NCBI GenBank assembly: GCA_050290245.1
Contig: JBNKHH010000064.1
Location: 92,800-156,799 of the forward strand
Source of the DNA: JBNKHH01 sp050290245
GTDB lineage: Bacteria > Pseudomonadota > Alphaproteobacteria > Rhodobacterales > Rhodobacteraceae
DNA length: 64,000 bases
Direction: 5' to 3'
Shown here: positions 52,930 to 61,364 of the stretch, in pieces
Layout of the letters: the number at the start of each line of letters is the position of its first letter
How positions within the stretch are numbered: position 1 is the first letter of the stretch
Notes under the pieces: model-generated
Seen by the model: the letters and a program-made list of their open reading frames with translations, nothing else
Told to the model about the DNA's origin: nothing
The model's database searches: none
Position numbers and translations under genes: made by a program

Positions 52930-54380
52930 GCCCGCATTGCCGCCTCGGTGCCCTCGGCATGGATCATCCGCAACCACCGCTCGAAGGCTTCGGCAAATCG
53001 TGCATCTTCTGCAACCTCGGCATACGCCTGCAACTTCAGCCATTCACCGGGATCGTCCCGCGCTGCCTCGGCGCGTTCCACCAACTCTTCCCAGATGGGA
53101 TCGTTCGGTTCGACTGCACTGCCATCCTCGCGGATGCCGGTGCAGTACCGCGCCCAATGCGCTTCGACCAGGGCCAGCCCCTCGATGGGCGTGCCGGCCG
53201 CAAGCGCTTCGCGGACAACCGGCAAGATGAACCCGGCATGTCGCGATGATCCGTCAAAAGCCACCCGCCGCGTCGTATCCACGATCCAGGGATTGGAAAA
53301 CCGTTCCACGATCAAGTCGACGTAGTCCAGCGGCATCATCCCCGGCACGGCACCCACGTGCGGCACGATCTCCCCGGTAACCACTTTGCAGAAGAAGGGG
53401 CGGATGAGCGGATGCTCCATCGCGCCTGAAATCGTCCCGACGCTCAGTATTTCACCGGGATTGGCAATCACCTGGTGGCCGCCGTTCAGGATACGGATCT
53501 TCATGGTCTCGAAATCGTGGACACGGTCGGAAAACGTCACCCCGGCCTTGTCCCAATCCGGACGACCCGCGCAAAAGTTGTCCTCTATCACCCATTGGCG
53601 ATAATTCTCGTGCGTTACCGGCACTTTGTCGTCGATGCCCAGTGCCCGGACCATCTCCAATTCGCCCGGCCCAGTGGCCGGCACGATGCAGTCCACCATT
53701 GAGTTTGGAAAAGTGCAATTGGCCTCGATCCAGTCAGCCAGCCGGGGGTCGGACAAGCGCGCCATCGAAATAACCGTGTTCTTCAGCACGCCTCCGTTGC
53801 CTTGAAGGTTGTCGCAACTCAGACCCGTGAACGGACCGACCCCGTTGTCTCGCCGGATCCGCAGTGCCGCGATCATCGCACCAAAGGCCGTTTTGGGTGT
53901 CTCCGGGTGCGCAACGTCATGGGCGATATCCGGATGGGTGGGATCGAACTCTCCCGTCGCCGGGCCGAGAAAGTATCCACCCTCGGTCACCGTCAAAGCA
54001 ACGATGCGAATGGCCGGGTCGGCCATCTGGCGGATCAGTGGACCGTTGCCTTCTTCCACTGGCACGTAGTCAATCATCGCGCCTGTCACCTCGGCAGAGG
54101 TGCCCGCCGGATCCAGCTCGATCAGCGTCGTCAGACAGTCCTGTGCGATCATCTTGGCGCGCATCTCCGCATCATAGGCACGGACCCCGGCGCCGATGAT
54201 GGCCCAGTCAAGGCTCTCGCCCATCTGGAACAGCCGGTGAAGATACCAGGCCTGGTGCGCACGATGGAAATTCCCCAACCCAATGTGCACGATGCCCGGC
54301 GCAAGGTCTTCGCGCCGGTAATTCGGGCGGCTCACTTCTTCGGGTAATTGATCAAGCGTATCAAGACGTAGAGCTAACAT
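52914..54380 (-). CDS. mtlK: Mannitol 2-dehydrogenase family protein
   Basis: This NAD-dependent long-chain polyol dehydrogenase oxidises mannitol (also arabinitol or sorbitol in some members) to fructose. The 488-residue product has GIVHIGLGNFHRAHQAWYL for NAD binding, TVTEGGYFL, and the catalytic Lys-x4-Asn-x2-His set in MKIRILNGGHQVIANPGE. Fructuronate and tagaturonate reductases share the fold and cannot be fully excluded, especially beside a uronate-type cluster, but the smo transporter upstream favours a polyol. The start is uncertain: the ATG at 54380 gives the usual family start; a GTG at 54413 is possible. Confidence 0.87.
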   Translation of the reverse strand: MLALRLDTLDQLPEEVSRPNYRREDLAPGIVHIGLGNFHRAHQAWYLHRLFQMGESLDWAIIGAGVRAYDAEMRAKMIAQDCLTTLIELDPAGTSAEVTGAMIDYVPVEEGNGPLIRQMADPAIRIVALTVTEGGYFLGPATGEFDPTHPDIAHDVAHPETPKTAFGAMIAALRIRRDNGVGPFTGLSCDNLQGNGGVLKNTVISMARLSDPRLADWIEANCTFPNSMVDCIVPATGPGELEMVRALGIDDKVPVTHENYRQWVIEDNFCAGRPDWDKAGVTFSDRVHDFETMKIRILNGGHQVIANPGEILSVGTISGAMEHPLIRPFFCKVVTGEIVPHVGAVPGMMPLDYVDLIVERFSNPWIVDTTRRVAFDGSSRHAGFILPVVREALAAGTPIEGLALVEAHWARYCTGIREDGSAVEPNDPIWEELVERAEAARDDPGEWLKLQAYAEVAEDARFAEAFERWLRMIHAEGTEAAMRAYLVS

Positions 54381-54459
54381 GGGGAACTGGCCATTCTCTC
54401 CAGACGATGCCACCTGGGCCGCTTTGAATTTTTCGACACGCCCAGGCGCAAGTTTTCAG

Positions 54460-55464
54460 TCAACCAATCCGCAGCCCGGCTGCGTCAAAGCGATGGATGC
54501 GTTCTTCATCCGGGGTCAGGAAGATCCTGTCTCCGTGATGCATTGAAACCTCTCCGCCCGCGCGCACCGTGATGGGCTCGCTGCGGCCCTCCATATGAAC
54601 GTGGAAGAACGTGTCAGACCCAAGGTGCTCGGATACACCGATAGTGCCCTCCCAGGTACCTTCGGTGCTGGAAGGCGTGATATGTTCGGGCCGGATACCA
54701 ACCGTATGCGCACCACGCTTCTCCGCCTCGGGCCCCTCAAGCAGGTTCATCTTGGGGCTTCCGATGAATCCGGCGACGAACTTGTTGCGGGGTGTGTGGT
54801 ACAGCTCCAACGGGGTGCCGACTTGCTCGATCACGCCGGCCTGCAAGACCACGATCTTGTCGGCCATGGTCATGGCTTCCACCTGGTCATGGGTCACGTA
54901 AATCATCGTCGTCGCCAACCGCTTGTGCAGTTCGCTGATTTCCAGCCGCATGCCCACGCGCAGTGCCGCATCGAGGTTGGACAGCGGCTCGTCAAACAGA
55001 AAGGCAGCAGGTTCGCGCACGATGGCTCGACCGATAGCGACTCGTTGGCGCTGGCCGCCAGAAAGCTGGCCCGGGCGCCGGTCCAGGTAGTCTGTCAGGT
55101 TTAGCACGGCCGCGGCGTTTTCGACCCGTTTGTCAATCTCGGACTGGTCGAGCTTTGCCATTTTCAACGGGAAGGCGATGTTCTTCCTGACGCTCATGTG
55201 CGGGTACAAGGCGTAGGACTGGAACACCATTGCCAGCCCCCGCTTGGCGGGCGGCACATTCGTGGCGTCCTTCCCGTCGATGCGGATTTCGCCGCCGGTC
55301 ACGTCTTCCAACCCGGCGATCAATCGCAGCAAGGTCGACTTGCCACATCCCGAGGGGCCGACGAAAACAACGAACTCTCCATCGTTGATTTCCAAGTCTA
55401 GCGGCGGAATGACTGTAACGTCTCCGAAGCTCTTTTTCACTTTGTCGAGTACGATGCGTCCCAT
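54460..55464 (-). CDS. smoK: Polyol ABC transporter ATP-binding protein
   Basis: The 334-residue ATPase has Walker A (VGPSGCGKSTLLRLIAGLED), signature LSGGQRQRVAIGRAI, Walker B (AFLFDEPLSNLD), H-loop (MIYVTHDQVEAMTMAD) and a MalK-type C-terminal domain. It resembles SmoK of the R. sphaeroides sorbitol/mannitol importer. It follows smoG with a 10-base gap and precedes mtlK. The sorbitol dehydrogenase gene smoS that lies between smoK and mtlK in R. sphaeroides is absent. Confidence 0.92.
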   Translation of the reverse strand: MGRIVLDKVKKSFGDVTVIPPLDLEINDGEFVVFVGPSGCGKSTLLRLIAGLEDVTGGEIRIDGKDATNVPPAKRGLAMVFQSYALYPHMSVRKNIAFPLKMAKLDQSEIDKRVENAAAVLNLTDYLDRRPGQLSGGQRQRVAIGRAIVREPAAFLFDEPLSNLDAALRVGMRLEISELHKRLATTMIYVTHDQVEAMTMADKIVVLQAGVIEQVGTPLELYHTPRNKFVAGFIGSPKMNLLEGPEAEKRGAHTVGIRPEHITPSSTEGTWEGTIGVSEHLGSDTFFHVHMEGRSEPITVRAGGEVSMHHGDRIFLTPDEERIHRFDAAGLRIG

Positions 55465-55474
55465 GTCTTTCCCC

Positions 55475-56305
55475 TCACTTAACCGCGCCGAATGTCAGGC
55501 CACGGACGAGTTGTTTCTGGCTGAACCAGCCAAGGATCAGGATCGGCGCGATGGCCATGGTCGAGGCCGCCGATAGCTTGGCAAAGAACAAGCCTTCCGG
55601 ACTGGAGTAACTGGCAATGAAGGCCGTCAGAGGCGCGGCATCCACTGCCGTCAGGTTCAACGTCCAGAACGCCTCGTTCCAGGCGAGTATAAAGTTCAGC
55701 AAGAGCGTGGATGCGATCCCCGGCACCGCCATCGGCGTCAATACGTACAGGATCTCTTCCCGCAGCGTTGCGCCGTCCATGCGCGCCGCTTCAAGGATTT
55801 CGCCGGGGATTTCCTTGAAATAGGTGTACAGCATCCAGACGATGATCGGCAGGTTGATCAGCATCAGCACGATCGTCAAACCGATCCGGCTGTCCAGCAG
55901 GCCCAGTTTGATGAACAAAAGATAGATCGGATACAGAACCCCAACCGCCGGCAGCATCTTGGTCGACAGCATCCACAAAAGAATATCCTTGGTCCGCTTC
56001 GACGGCACGAAAGCCATCGACCAGGCCGCCGGGATGGCGATGATTGTACCCAGGATCGTCGAGCCGCCCGCCAAAATGACCGAGTTCCAGAGGAACCGCA
56101 TGTAGTTCGACCGTTCCTGTACGACGCCATAGTTCTCCAACGTCCAGTCAAAAAACAAGAACACGGGAGGGTCGCTGATCGCCTGAGCTTCTGTCTTGAA
56201 GCTGGTCAGAATCGTCCAGAGGATCGGGAAGAAGATCAATAGACCGATGCCCCAAGCGACGATGGAATTCAGTGTCTTGCGCTGAGTGGTAACTGTGCGT
56301 GCCAT
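55475..56305 (-). CDS. smoG: Polyol ABC transporter permease
   Basis: The 276-residue MalG-type permease has six helices and the EAA loop LEAARMDGATLREEILYVLTP. Length and gene order match SmoG/MtlG of polyol importers. It lies 15 bases after smoF and 10 before smoK, all in one transcript. Confidence 0.9.
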   Translation of the reverse strand: MARTVTTQRKTLNSIVAWGIGLLIFFPILWTILTSFKTEAQAISDPPVFLFFDWTLENYGVVQERSNYMRFLWNSVILAGGSTILGTIIAIPAAWSMAFVPSKRTKDILLWMLSTKMLPAVGVLYPIYLLFIKLGLLDSRIGLTIVLMLINLPIIVWMLYTYFKEIPGEILEAARMDGATLREEILYVLTPMAVPGIASTLLLNFILAWNEAFWTLNLTAVDAAPLTAFIASYSSPEGLFFAKLSAASTMAIAPILILGWFSQKQLVRGLTFGAVK

Positions 56306-56320
56306 GGTCTCAGTCCTCTC

Positions 56321-57187
56321 TCAGGCGTCCAGGTTCTTGCCGACGATGCGCATCAGGAATGCGGCAACTATGTTGGCAAGGATGATTGCATAGACACCGC
56401 CCGCACTGCCCAGTCCCACGTTCTGGCTCTCCAGCACCCGCTGGAAAATCAGATAGGTCAGGGTCCGCGTGCCGAAGGCGCCGCCGGTGGTGACGAAGAT
56501 CTCCGCAAAAACCGCCAGGAGGAAAATCGTCTGGATCAGGATCACGATGGTGATCGCGCGGCTCAGGTGCGGCAAAATGATGTACCAGAACCTAGGCAAG
56601 AAAGGCGCACCGTCCATTTCGGCGGCCTCAAGCTGTTCGCCATCCAAAGACTGCACCGCCGTCAACAGGATCAGCGTCGCGAACGGCAACCACTGCCACG
56701 ATACGATCAGCACGATGGAAAAGATCGGAACGTCGCTCAGCCAGACCACCGGCTCGGCCCCGAAGAACCGCCAAAGGTGGGCGAACAGACCGTTGATCGG
56801 GTCCATGAACATGTTCTTCCAGACCAGCGCCGAAACCGTCGGCATAACGAAGAAAGGCGCGATCACCAGGATGCGGACGACACCCTGTCCCCACATCGGC
56901 TGATCCAGAAGCAAAGCGAGAAGAACACCGAAAACGATAGTGATCAAAAGCACTCCGCCGACGATGACCAGCGTCGTCTGAATGGCGGGCCAGAATGAAC
57001 TGGAAGTCAGGAAACGTCCGTAGTTTTCAAACCATACGAACCCTTGGTCGCCGCCGCGCAGCGGCAGGTATTTCCGAAACGAGAACCACAGTGTCATGGT
57101 CAGCGGAACAAGCATCCAGACCAGGAGCAGGAAGACCGCCGGGGCCATCATCATGCGTGCTGCGGATCGTGAGTGTTGGGTCGCCAT
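56321..57187 (-). CDS. smoF: Polyol ABC transporter permease
   Basis: The 288-residue MalF-type permease has six helices and the EAA loop LEAAEMDGAPFLPRFWYIILP. The ATG at 57187 follows GGAGG with nine bases between and gives MATQHSRSAARMMMAPAVFLLL as N-terminus; a longer frame would extend into the leader. It is of normal length, unlike the permeases of the neighbouring sugar operon. Order smoE, smoF, smoG, smoK matches known polyol clusters. Confidence 0.9.
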   Translation of the reverse strand: MATQHSRSAARMMMAPAVFLLLVWMLVPLTMTLWFSFRKYLPLRGGDQGFVWFENYGRFLTSSSFWPAIQTTLVIVGGVLLITIVFGVLLALLLDQPMWGQGVVRILVIAPFFVMPTVSALVWKNMFMDPINGLFAHLWRFFGAEPVVWLSDVPIFSIVLIVSWQWLPFATLILLTAVQSLDGEQLEAAEMDGAPFLPRFWYIILPHLSRAITIVILIQTIFLLAVFAEIFVTTGGAFGTRTLTYLIFQRVLESQNVGLGSAGGVYAIILANIVAAFLMRIVGKNLDA

Positions 57188-57262
57188 GGCGCAGATCCTC
57201 CGGGTTCGGGCAGAATTGCCCGCGGAAAAACAAACTAACAAATGTCATACGTTTAGGGAGCG

Positions 57263-57292
57263 CCGGAGGGCGGAAACCAATTCGCCCTCCGG
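57263..57292 (-). other. Intercistronic hairpin after smoE
   Basis: A 10-bp perfect stem, extended by a G-U and an A-U pair, lies 15 bases after the smoE stop on the minus strand. No T-tract follows. It matches the position of hairpins after the other two binding-protein genes in the window. Confidence 0.7.
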
Positions 57293-57307
57293 ACTTGGGA
57301 GGAAGCC

Positions 57308-58612
57308 TTAGCGGTAGCCGGCGGCTTCCATGGCCTCGTTGGTGATGGCCTGTGCTTTCTCCAAGGCCTCATCGACGGATTGCTGACCGGCGTAAACGGC
57401 AGAGAATTCCTGACTCACCTCGGACGCGATACCGGCAAATTCCGGGATGGCCGCGAACTGGATGCCCACGTAGGGGCTCGGTTCAACAGTCGAGTCGTTG
57501 GGATCGGCCGACAGGATCGAGTCCAGCGTCATCTTGGCAAACGGAACGTCCTGATAGTTCGGGTTATCGTACAGCGAGGTACGCGCACCCGGCGGAACGT
57601 TGGCCCAGCCTTCGTTGGCAGCAACCAGCTCGATATAGTCCTTCGACGTAGCCCATTCGATGAACTGCTTGGCAGCGTCAGCCTGGGCGGTCCCTGCCGG
57701 AATAGCCAGCGCCCATGCCCAAAGCCAGTTCGACCGCTTGCCCAGACCATTGTCGGGGGCCAGCGCAAAGCCGACCTTGTCGGCAACGGTCGAGTCGTTG
57801 GGGTTGGTCACGAAGGATGCAGCCACCGTGGCGTCGATCCACATGCCGCACTTGCCCTGCTGGAACAGCGACAGGTTCTCGTTGAAGCCGTTTGTAGCGT
57901 AACCGGCGGGGCCGCTTTCGCTCATCATGCCGACGAAGAACTCGAGCGTGTCCTTCCAGGGCTGGGTGTCGAATTGGGCATTCCAGTCCATGTCGAACCA
58001 GCGGGCGCCAAACGAATTGGACATCGCGGTGATGAAGGCGCCGCCTTCACCCCAACCGGCCTTACCACGCAGGCAGATTCCGTTTATATCGTTGCCGCGG
58101 TCGGTCATGGCGGCAGCGGCTTCGCGGATGAATGCCCAGGTAGGCGCATCCGGCATCTGCAGCCCGGCCTTCTCCATCAGGTCCGTGCGATACATGATCA
58201 TCGACGATTCGCCATAGAACGGCGCAGCATAAAGCGTGCCGTCGTAGCTCAGACCACCAGCCATGGCAGGCAGGATGTCAGCGGCGTCGTAATCAGCTGA
58301 CAGATCGTCCAACGGGACCAGCCAGCCGTTCGCACCCCAGATTGGGGTTTCGTACATGCCGATGGTCATGATGTCGAACTGGCCGCCCTTGGTGGTGATA
58401 TCCGTGGTAACGCGCTGACGCAGCACGTTCTCTTCCAGAGTCACCCACTCAACCGTGTGACCGGTCTTGGCCGTGAAATCGTCGGTATAGCCCTGCATAC
58501 GGATCATGTCGCCGTTGTTCACGGTCGCGATCGTCAGTTCAGCAGCGGTGGCGGCAGTAGATGCGACCGACACCAAAGCGGTCGCCGCAATGAGCGCGCT
58601 CTTCAGTTTCAT
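57308..58612 (-). CDS. smoE: Polyol-binding periplasmic protein
   Basis: The 434-residue product has a signal peptide (residues 1–23, ending ASTAATAAE) and a family 1 binding-protein fold, with MGMYETPIWGANGWLVPLDD-type cleft residues, FYGESSMIMYRTDLMEKAG and NWLWAWALAIPAGTAQ. These segments resemble the sorbitol/mannitol receptors SmoE/MtlE. It heads the smoEFGK-mtlK operon under a strong promoter, next to a LacI-type regulator on the same strand upstream. Confidence 0.92.
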   Translation of the reverse strand: MKLKSALIAATALVSVASTAATAAELTIATVNNGDMIRMQGYTDDFTAKTGHTVEWVTLEENVLRQRVTTDITTKGGQFDIMTIGMYETPIWGANGWLVPLDDLSADYDAADILPAMAGGLSYDGTLYAAPFYGESSMIMYRTDLMEKAGLQMPDAPTWAFIREAAAAMTDRGNDINGICLRGKAGWGEGGAFITAMSNSFGARWFDMDWNAQFDTQPWKDTLEFFVGMMSESGPAGYATNGFNENLSLFQQGKCGMWIDATVAASFVTNPNDSTVADKVGFALAPDNGLGKRSNWLWAWALAIPAGTAQADAAKQFIEWATSKDYIELVAANEGWANVPPGARTSLYDNPNYQDVPFAKMTLDSILSADPNDSTVEPSPYVGIQFAAIPEFAGIASEVSQEFSAVYAGQQSVDEALEKAQAITNEAMEAAGYR

Positions 58613-58649
58613 CCAAATTCCTCCCTTAGCGTTCTGGATGCGATGCAGA

Positions 58650-58679
58650 ACACTAGCGAGGTATATTCACGCCTGTCAA
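58650..58679 (-). promoter_or_regulatory. Promoter of the smo operon
   Basis: On the minus strand a perfect TTGACA (58679–58674) is followed after 18 bases by TAGTGT (58655–58650), about 38 bases before the smoE start. The LacI-type operator lies about 10 bases upstream of the -35 box. Confidence 0.55.
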
Positions 58680-58688
58680 TAAATTTCT

Positions 58689-58700
58689 TTACGCGCGTAA
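58689..58700. promoter_or_regulatory. LacI-type operator upstream of smoE
   Basis: TTACGCGCGTAA is a perfect 12-bp palindrome with the central CG typical of LacI-family operators. A near-copy lies upstream of the regulator gene itself. Confidence 0.6.
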
Positions 58701-58708
58701 TTTTTTGG

Positions 58709-59740
58709 TCAGGCAGATTCCCGCATGATCAGGTGGGCTGCGAACAAAGTTTCGGTGCGTTGCTTCAGTCGTCCCCCGCTTTCGATCAACCGAAACAGAG
58801 TTTCGACCGCAGCTCCGGAAACGGCGGCGTAGTCGTGCGCCGCCGTCGTAAGTGACGGGCAGGTATATCGCGAAAATGGGTGGTCATCGTGCGAGGCGAC
58901 ACGCAGCGCGCAATCCTTGCCCCTCCCAACCCGCACACCCTTTTCATAGCAGGCAGACAGGAAGCCAATCGCCAGGCGGTCGTTGCTACACAGTACGGTA
59001 TTGGTGGGAAACGACGACGTTTCGAGTATTTCGAGCGCGCCTTGACGGCCGATCTCTTCAAAGTTCCATCCCGTCCCCTCGATTTTGACGACATGCGGCT
59101 CAAGCCCGAGGCGCTCCATCATCTCGAGGTATGCGGTCCGACGCTTGTTTGCATTGGGGTTGGCGGGGTGCCGCATTTCGAAAAAGCAAGGCGGCTCACC
59201 GGATCGGCTGAGATACTCGACGGTCTGCGAAACGAAGCTGTAGTTGTCAGAGCCAACGAATGCTTCCCCTAATCCTTCAAGATTACTATCAAAAAGGACA
59301 GTCGGCACATTCCGGCAAAAAGCCTCAATGGCTGACTTGTCAGACGCACGGCCAAGCGGTGCGAACAGAACACCAGCAGGTTTGAGCGAACGAAGACTGT
59401 CGAGAATATCATTCTCGCGGTCGGTTTCGCCATGGGAACTGAAAAGAAACGGAGAATAGCCCGCATCAATACAGCGGCGCTCAATCACGCGAACTATTTC
59501 GCCAAAGAACGGGTCCGCCAAATACGGCACGACAATGCCAACATTCTTGGTCAACCTGCGGTTCTGGTTCATGGCAAAGATGTTGGGGCGGTAGTCGTAC
59601 TCGTCGAGAGCGGCCTCAATCTTCTCTCTTGTGCTCTTCCGTACACTATCGGGGTCATGGAAATACTTCGACACAGTCGGCCGCGATATGCCGCTAACTT
59701 CAGCAAACTCTTCCATGTTCCTGATTTTTTGGCCTGTCAT
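58709..59740 (-). CDS. LacI-family transcriptional regulator of the polyol operon
   Basis: The 343-residue protein has an N-terminal LacI DNA-binding domain (residues 8–60: MEEFAEVSGISRPTVSKYF, with the hinge RPNIFAMNQNRRL) and a periplasmic-binding-protein-like effector domain (about 65–340: NVGIVVPYLADPFFGEIVRV). It lies directly upstream of smoE on the same strand, 96 bases away. Two matching operator-like palindromes, one before smoE and one before this gene, suggest control of the transport operon and of itself. In R. sphaeroides the polyol regulator is of another type, so this is a variant arrangement. Confidence 0.9.
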   Translation of the reverse strand: MTGQKIRNMEEFAEVSGISRPTVSKYFHDPDSVRKSTREKIEAALDEYDYRPNIFAMNQNRRLTKNVGIVVPYLADPFFGEIVRVIERRCIDAGYSPFLFSSHGETDRENDILDSLRSLKPAGVLFAPLGRASDKSAIEAFCRNVPTVLFDSNLEGLGEAFVGSDNYSFVSQTVEYLSRSGEPPCFFEMRHPANPNANKRRTAYLEMMERLGLEPHVVKIEGTGWNFEEIGRQGALEILETSSFPTNTVLCSNDRLAIGFLSACYEKGVRVGRGKDCALRVASHDDHPFSRYTCPSLTTAAHDYAAVSGAAVETLFRLIESGGRLKQRTETLFAAHLIMRESA

Positions 59741-59822
59741 TCAGTCAATCCTCTGTCGCCCAAACTCAACGAACCCAAGCCGCTCATTGGCAAAACGCCA
59801 GAACCGATCCGCTGGTTAAATC

Positions 59823-59835
59823 TTTACGCGCGATA
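59823..59835. promoter_or_regulatory. Second LacI-type operator, upstream of the regulator gene
   Basis: TTTACGCGCGATA shares its first ten bases with the operator at 58688–58700 and keeps the ACGCGCG core. It lies 83 bases before the lacI-type start codon, consistent with autoregulation. Confidence 0.45.
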
Positions 59836-60009
59836 TATTTAAGGTAAACTTTAGGCCCCTCGCAGCTCCGGGGTCAAGGGATACGACCAGCGAATGACAG
59901 CACCGCCAGCCTGGACCCAAATCAACTGAACGGATGACCGATAACAGTGAGCGATGGCCAGATATGAGTCCGCGAGCAATCACAAACTGGAAGCTTGACC
60001 TGCAATCCA

Positions 60010-60028
60010 TTTAGGTGCATATACACTT
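60010..60028. promoter_or_regulatory. MarR-type operator at the marR start
   Basis: TTTAGGTGCATATACACTT matches 16 of 19 positions of the site before the next gene, read in the opposite direction. It ends one base before the ATG at 60030, so bound regulator would block its own expression. Confidence 0.55.
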
Positions 60029-60029
60029 A

Positions 60030-60440
60030 ATGGATCTTGAATCGCCTCAAAACTGCCTGACCTTCCACCTTCAACGCGCCACCCGTGAACTGACACGCCA
60101 GGGGGATGCCGCATTGGCACCTCTCGGAATCAGCAGTCAGCAGTTCTCGATCCTCACGCACATCGGCAATGCCGACACACTTCCCATAACGCGCCTCGCT
60201 AAACTCGTTGGGGCCGAGCGCACCACCATGACCCGCAACATTGGCCTGCTGAAAAAAGCGGGCTGGGTGGCAGAGGCATCGACCAGCGACGGCCGGGTCA
60301 GAGCGCTTTGCCTGACACCTGCCGGGCAAAAGCTGGTCGACGATGCCTACCCCACTTGGCGCGACATGCAAACTGCTGCCCTGGCACGGCTCAGCGCCAT
60401 TGACCCCGAAACCCTCCTGATCGCTTTGCGAAGTATCTGA
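60030..60440 (+). CDS. MarR-family transcriptional regulator
   Basis: The 136-residue protein has the MarR winged helix-turn-helix (about residues 30–100): ILTHIGNADTLPITRLAKLVG, then the recognition part AERTTMTRNIGLLKKAGWV and the wing STSDGRVRALCLT. A GTG at 60015 would extend it by five residues but would place the operator inside the gene. A matching operator lies before the following membrane-protein gene, so this probably represses both until a ligand binds. Confidence 0.88.
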   Translation: MDLESPQNCLTFHLQRATRELTRQGDAALAPLGISSQQFSILTHIGNADTLPITRLAKLVGAERTTMTRNIGLLKKAGWVAEASTSDGRVRALCLTPAGQKLVDDAYPTWRDMQTAALARLSAIDPETLLIALRSI

Positions 60441-60459
60441 TCAGTTTTTTTATCCATAA

Positions 60460-60478
60460 AAGTGTATCTACACCTAAA
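60460..60478. promoter_or_regulatory. MarR-type operator before the membrane-protein gene
   Basis: AAGTGTATCTACACCTAAA contains GTGTA and TACAC arms and is the inverted counterpart of the site at 60010–60028. It ends 9 bases before the ATG at 60488. Confidence 0.6.
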
Positions 60479-60487
60479 GGACCGACA

Positions 60488-61117
60488 ATGACCACAACCG
60501 ATACCCAATCCGCCCCAAGCCCTTCCCACATGATCCCCTTGGCGACCTTTGCCGTCTGGGGCACCTTTGTCACCACACTTGCTGTGAACGGCGCTTTCGT
60601 CACACCAGCCGGTGACGCGCCACTCGGCATCATTCTCGCGCTGACGATGCCGCCGATCCTCTTTCTCGGAGCGCACGCATTCTTCCCATCCGTTCGGACT
60701 TGGGTATCGAATGTCGATCTTGGCATTGTCACAGGGCTTCAGATCACCCGAACCCTCGGTATCGCCTTTGTCATCCTATGGGCATTCGGAGAATTGCCAG
60801 CCGTCTTCGCCTTTCCCGCCGGGCTGGGCGATGTCGCTGTTGCGCTCGCCGCTATCCCTGTGACGATCGCCGTCACCCGCCAGTCGGCGGGTTGGAAGAA
60901 CGCCTCGCGCGCCCTGGTTTTTGCAGGCCTTGCCGACTTCGCCGCCGCCATTGCGACCGGAATCCTTTCCGTCCCCGGTCGCCCTCTCGCCTTTGAAGGA
61001 GCGCCGGCACCGACCGCTCTCGAGACTATTCCAATGGTTCTGGTACCAGCCTTGCTCGTACCGACCTACATTATCCTGCACGTCATTGTGCTGATCCGCA
61101 TCGGCCAGGACGGCTGA
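60488..61117 (+). CDS. Hypothetical multi-pass membrane protein controlled with marR
   Basis: I do not recognise a named family in this 209-residue protein. It has about six hydrophobic helices (near 15–38, 46–66, 76–100, 108–128, 142–162 and 180–203) and very few charged residues in the membrane part. The ATG at 60488 follows AAAGGA. A MarR-type operator precedes it, so it may be an efflux-related or membrane-stress protein induced by an aromatic or hydrophobic compound; that is inferred from context only. Confidence 0.7.
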   Translation: MTTTDTQSAPSPSHMIPLATFAVWGTFVTTLAVNGAFVTPAGDAPLGIILALTMPPILFLGAHAFFPSVRTWVSNVDLGIVTGLQITRTLGIAFVILWAFGELPAVFAFPAGLGDVAVALAAIPVTIAVTRQSAGWKNASRALVFAGLADFAAAIATGILSVPGRPLAFEGAPAPTALETIPMVLVPALLVPTYIILHVIVLIRIGQDG

Positions 61118-61157
61118 TCTCTTCCCATGGCGGCGACACGGGCATAGAGTCGACGCC

Positions 61158-61364
61158 ATGACCCACATGCTTATCCCATCTGCGGCGCCAGCCCGCGCTG
61201 TTGATCTCATCGCCTCCGGCATCGGCTCGACACATGAGGCCTCAGCCGCTCGCGGAATCGATCCGCAGGTCATCAAGATCAGCCAATCCCGCCCCGCGCT
61301 CCACGACCGACACATGCACGGCGCTGGATGGGCCGCGCTGATCTCGGAACCGGTGGCGAACTGA
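61158..61364 (+). CDS. Candidate small protein (68 aa) coupled to the CoA transferase gene
   Basis: A 68-codon frame begins MTHMLIPSAAPARAVDL and ends in TGA immediately followed by the ATG of the CoA transferase gene, a pattern seen in coupled genes. Codon third positions lean to G/C, though less than in its neighbours. There is no clear ribosome-binding site and no family resemblance. It may instead be leader sequence. Confidence 0.3.
   Translation: MTHMLIPSAAPARAVDLIASGIGSTHEASAARGIDPQVIKISQSRPALHDRHMHGAGWAALISEPVAN

Noticed and set aside
57380..58300. 306-codon plus-strand frame opposite smoE
   Set aside because: Antisense shadow; no ribosome-binding site and no family resemblance.
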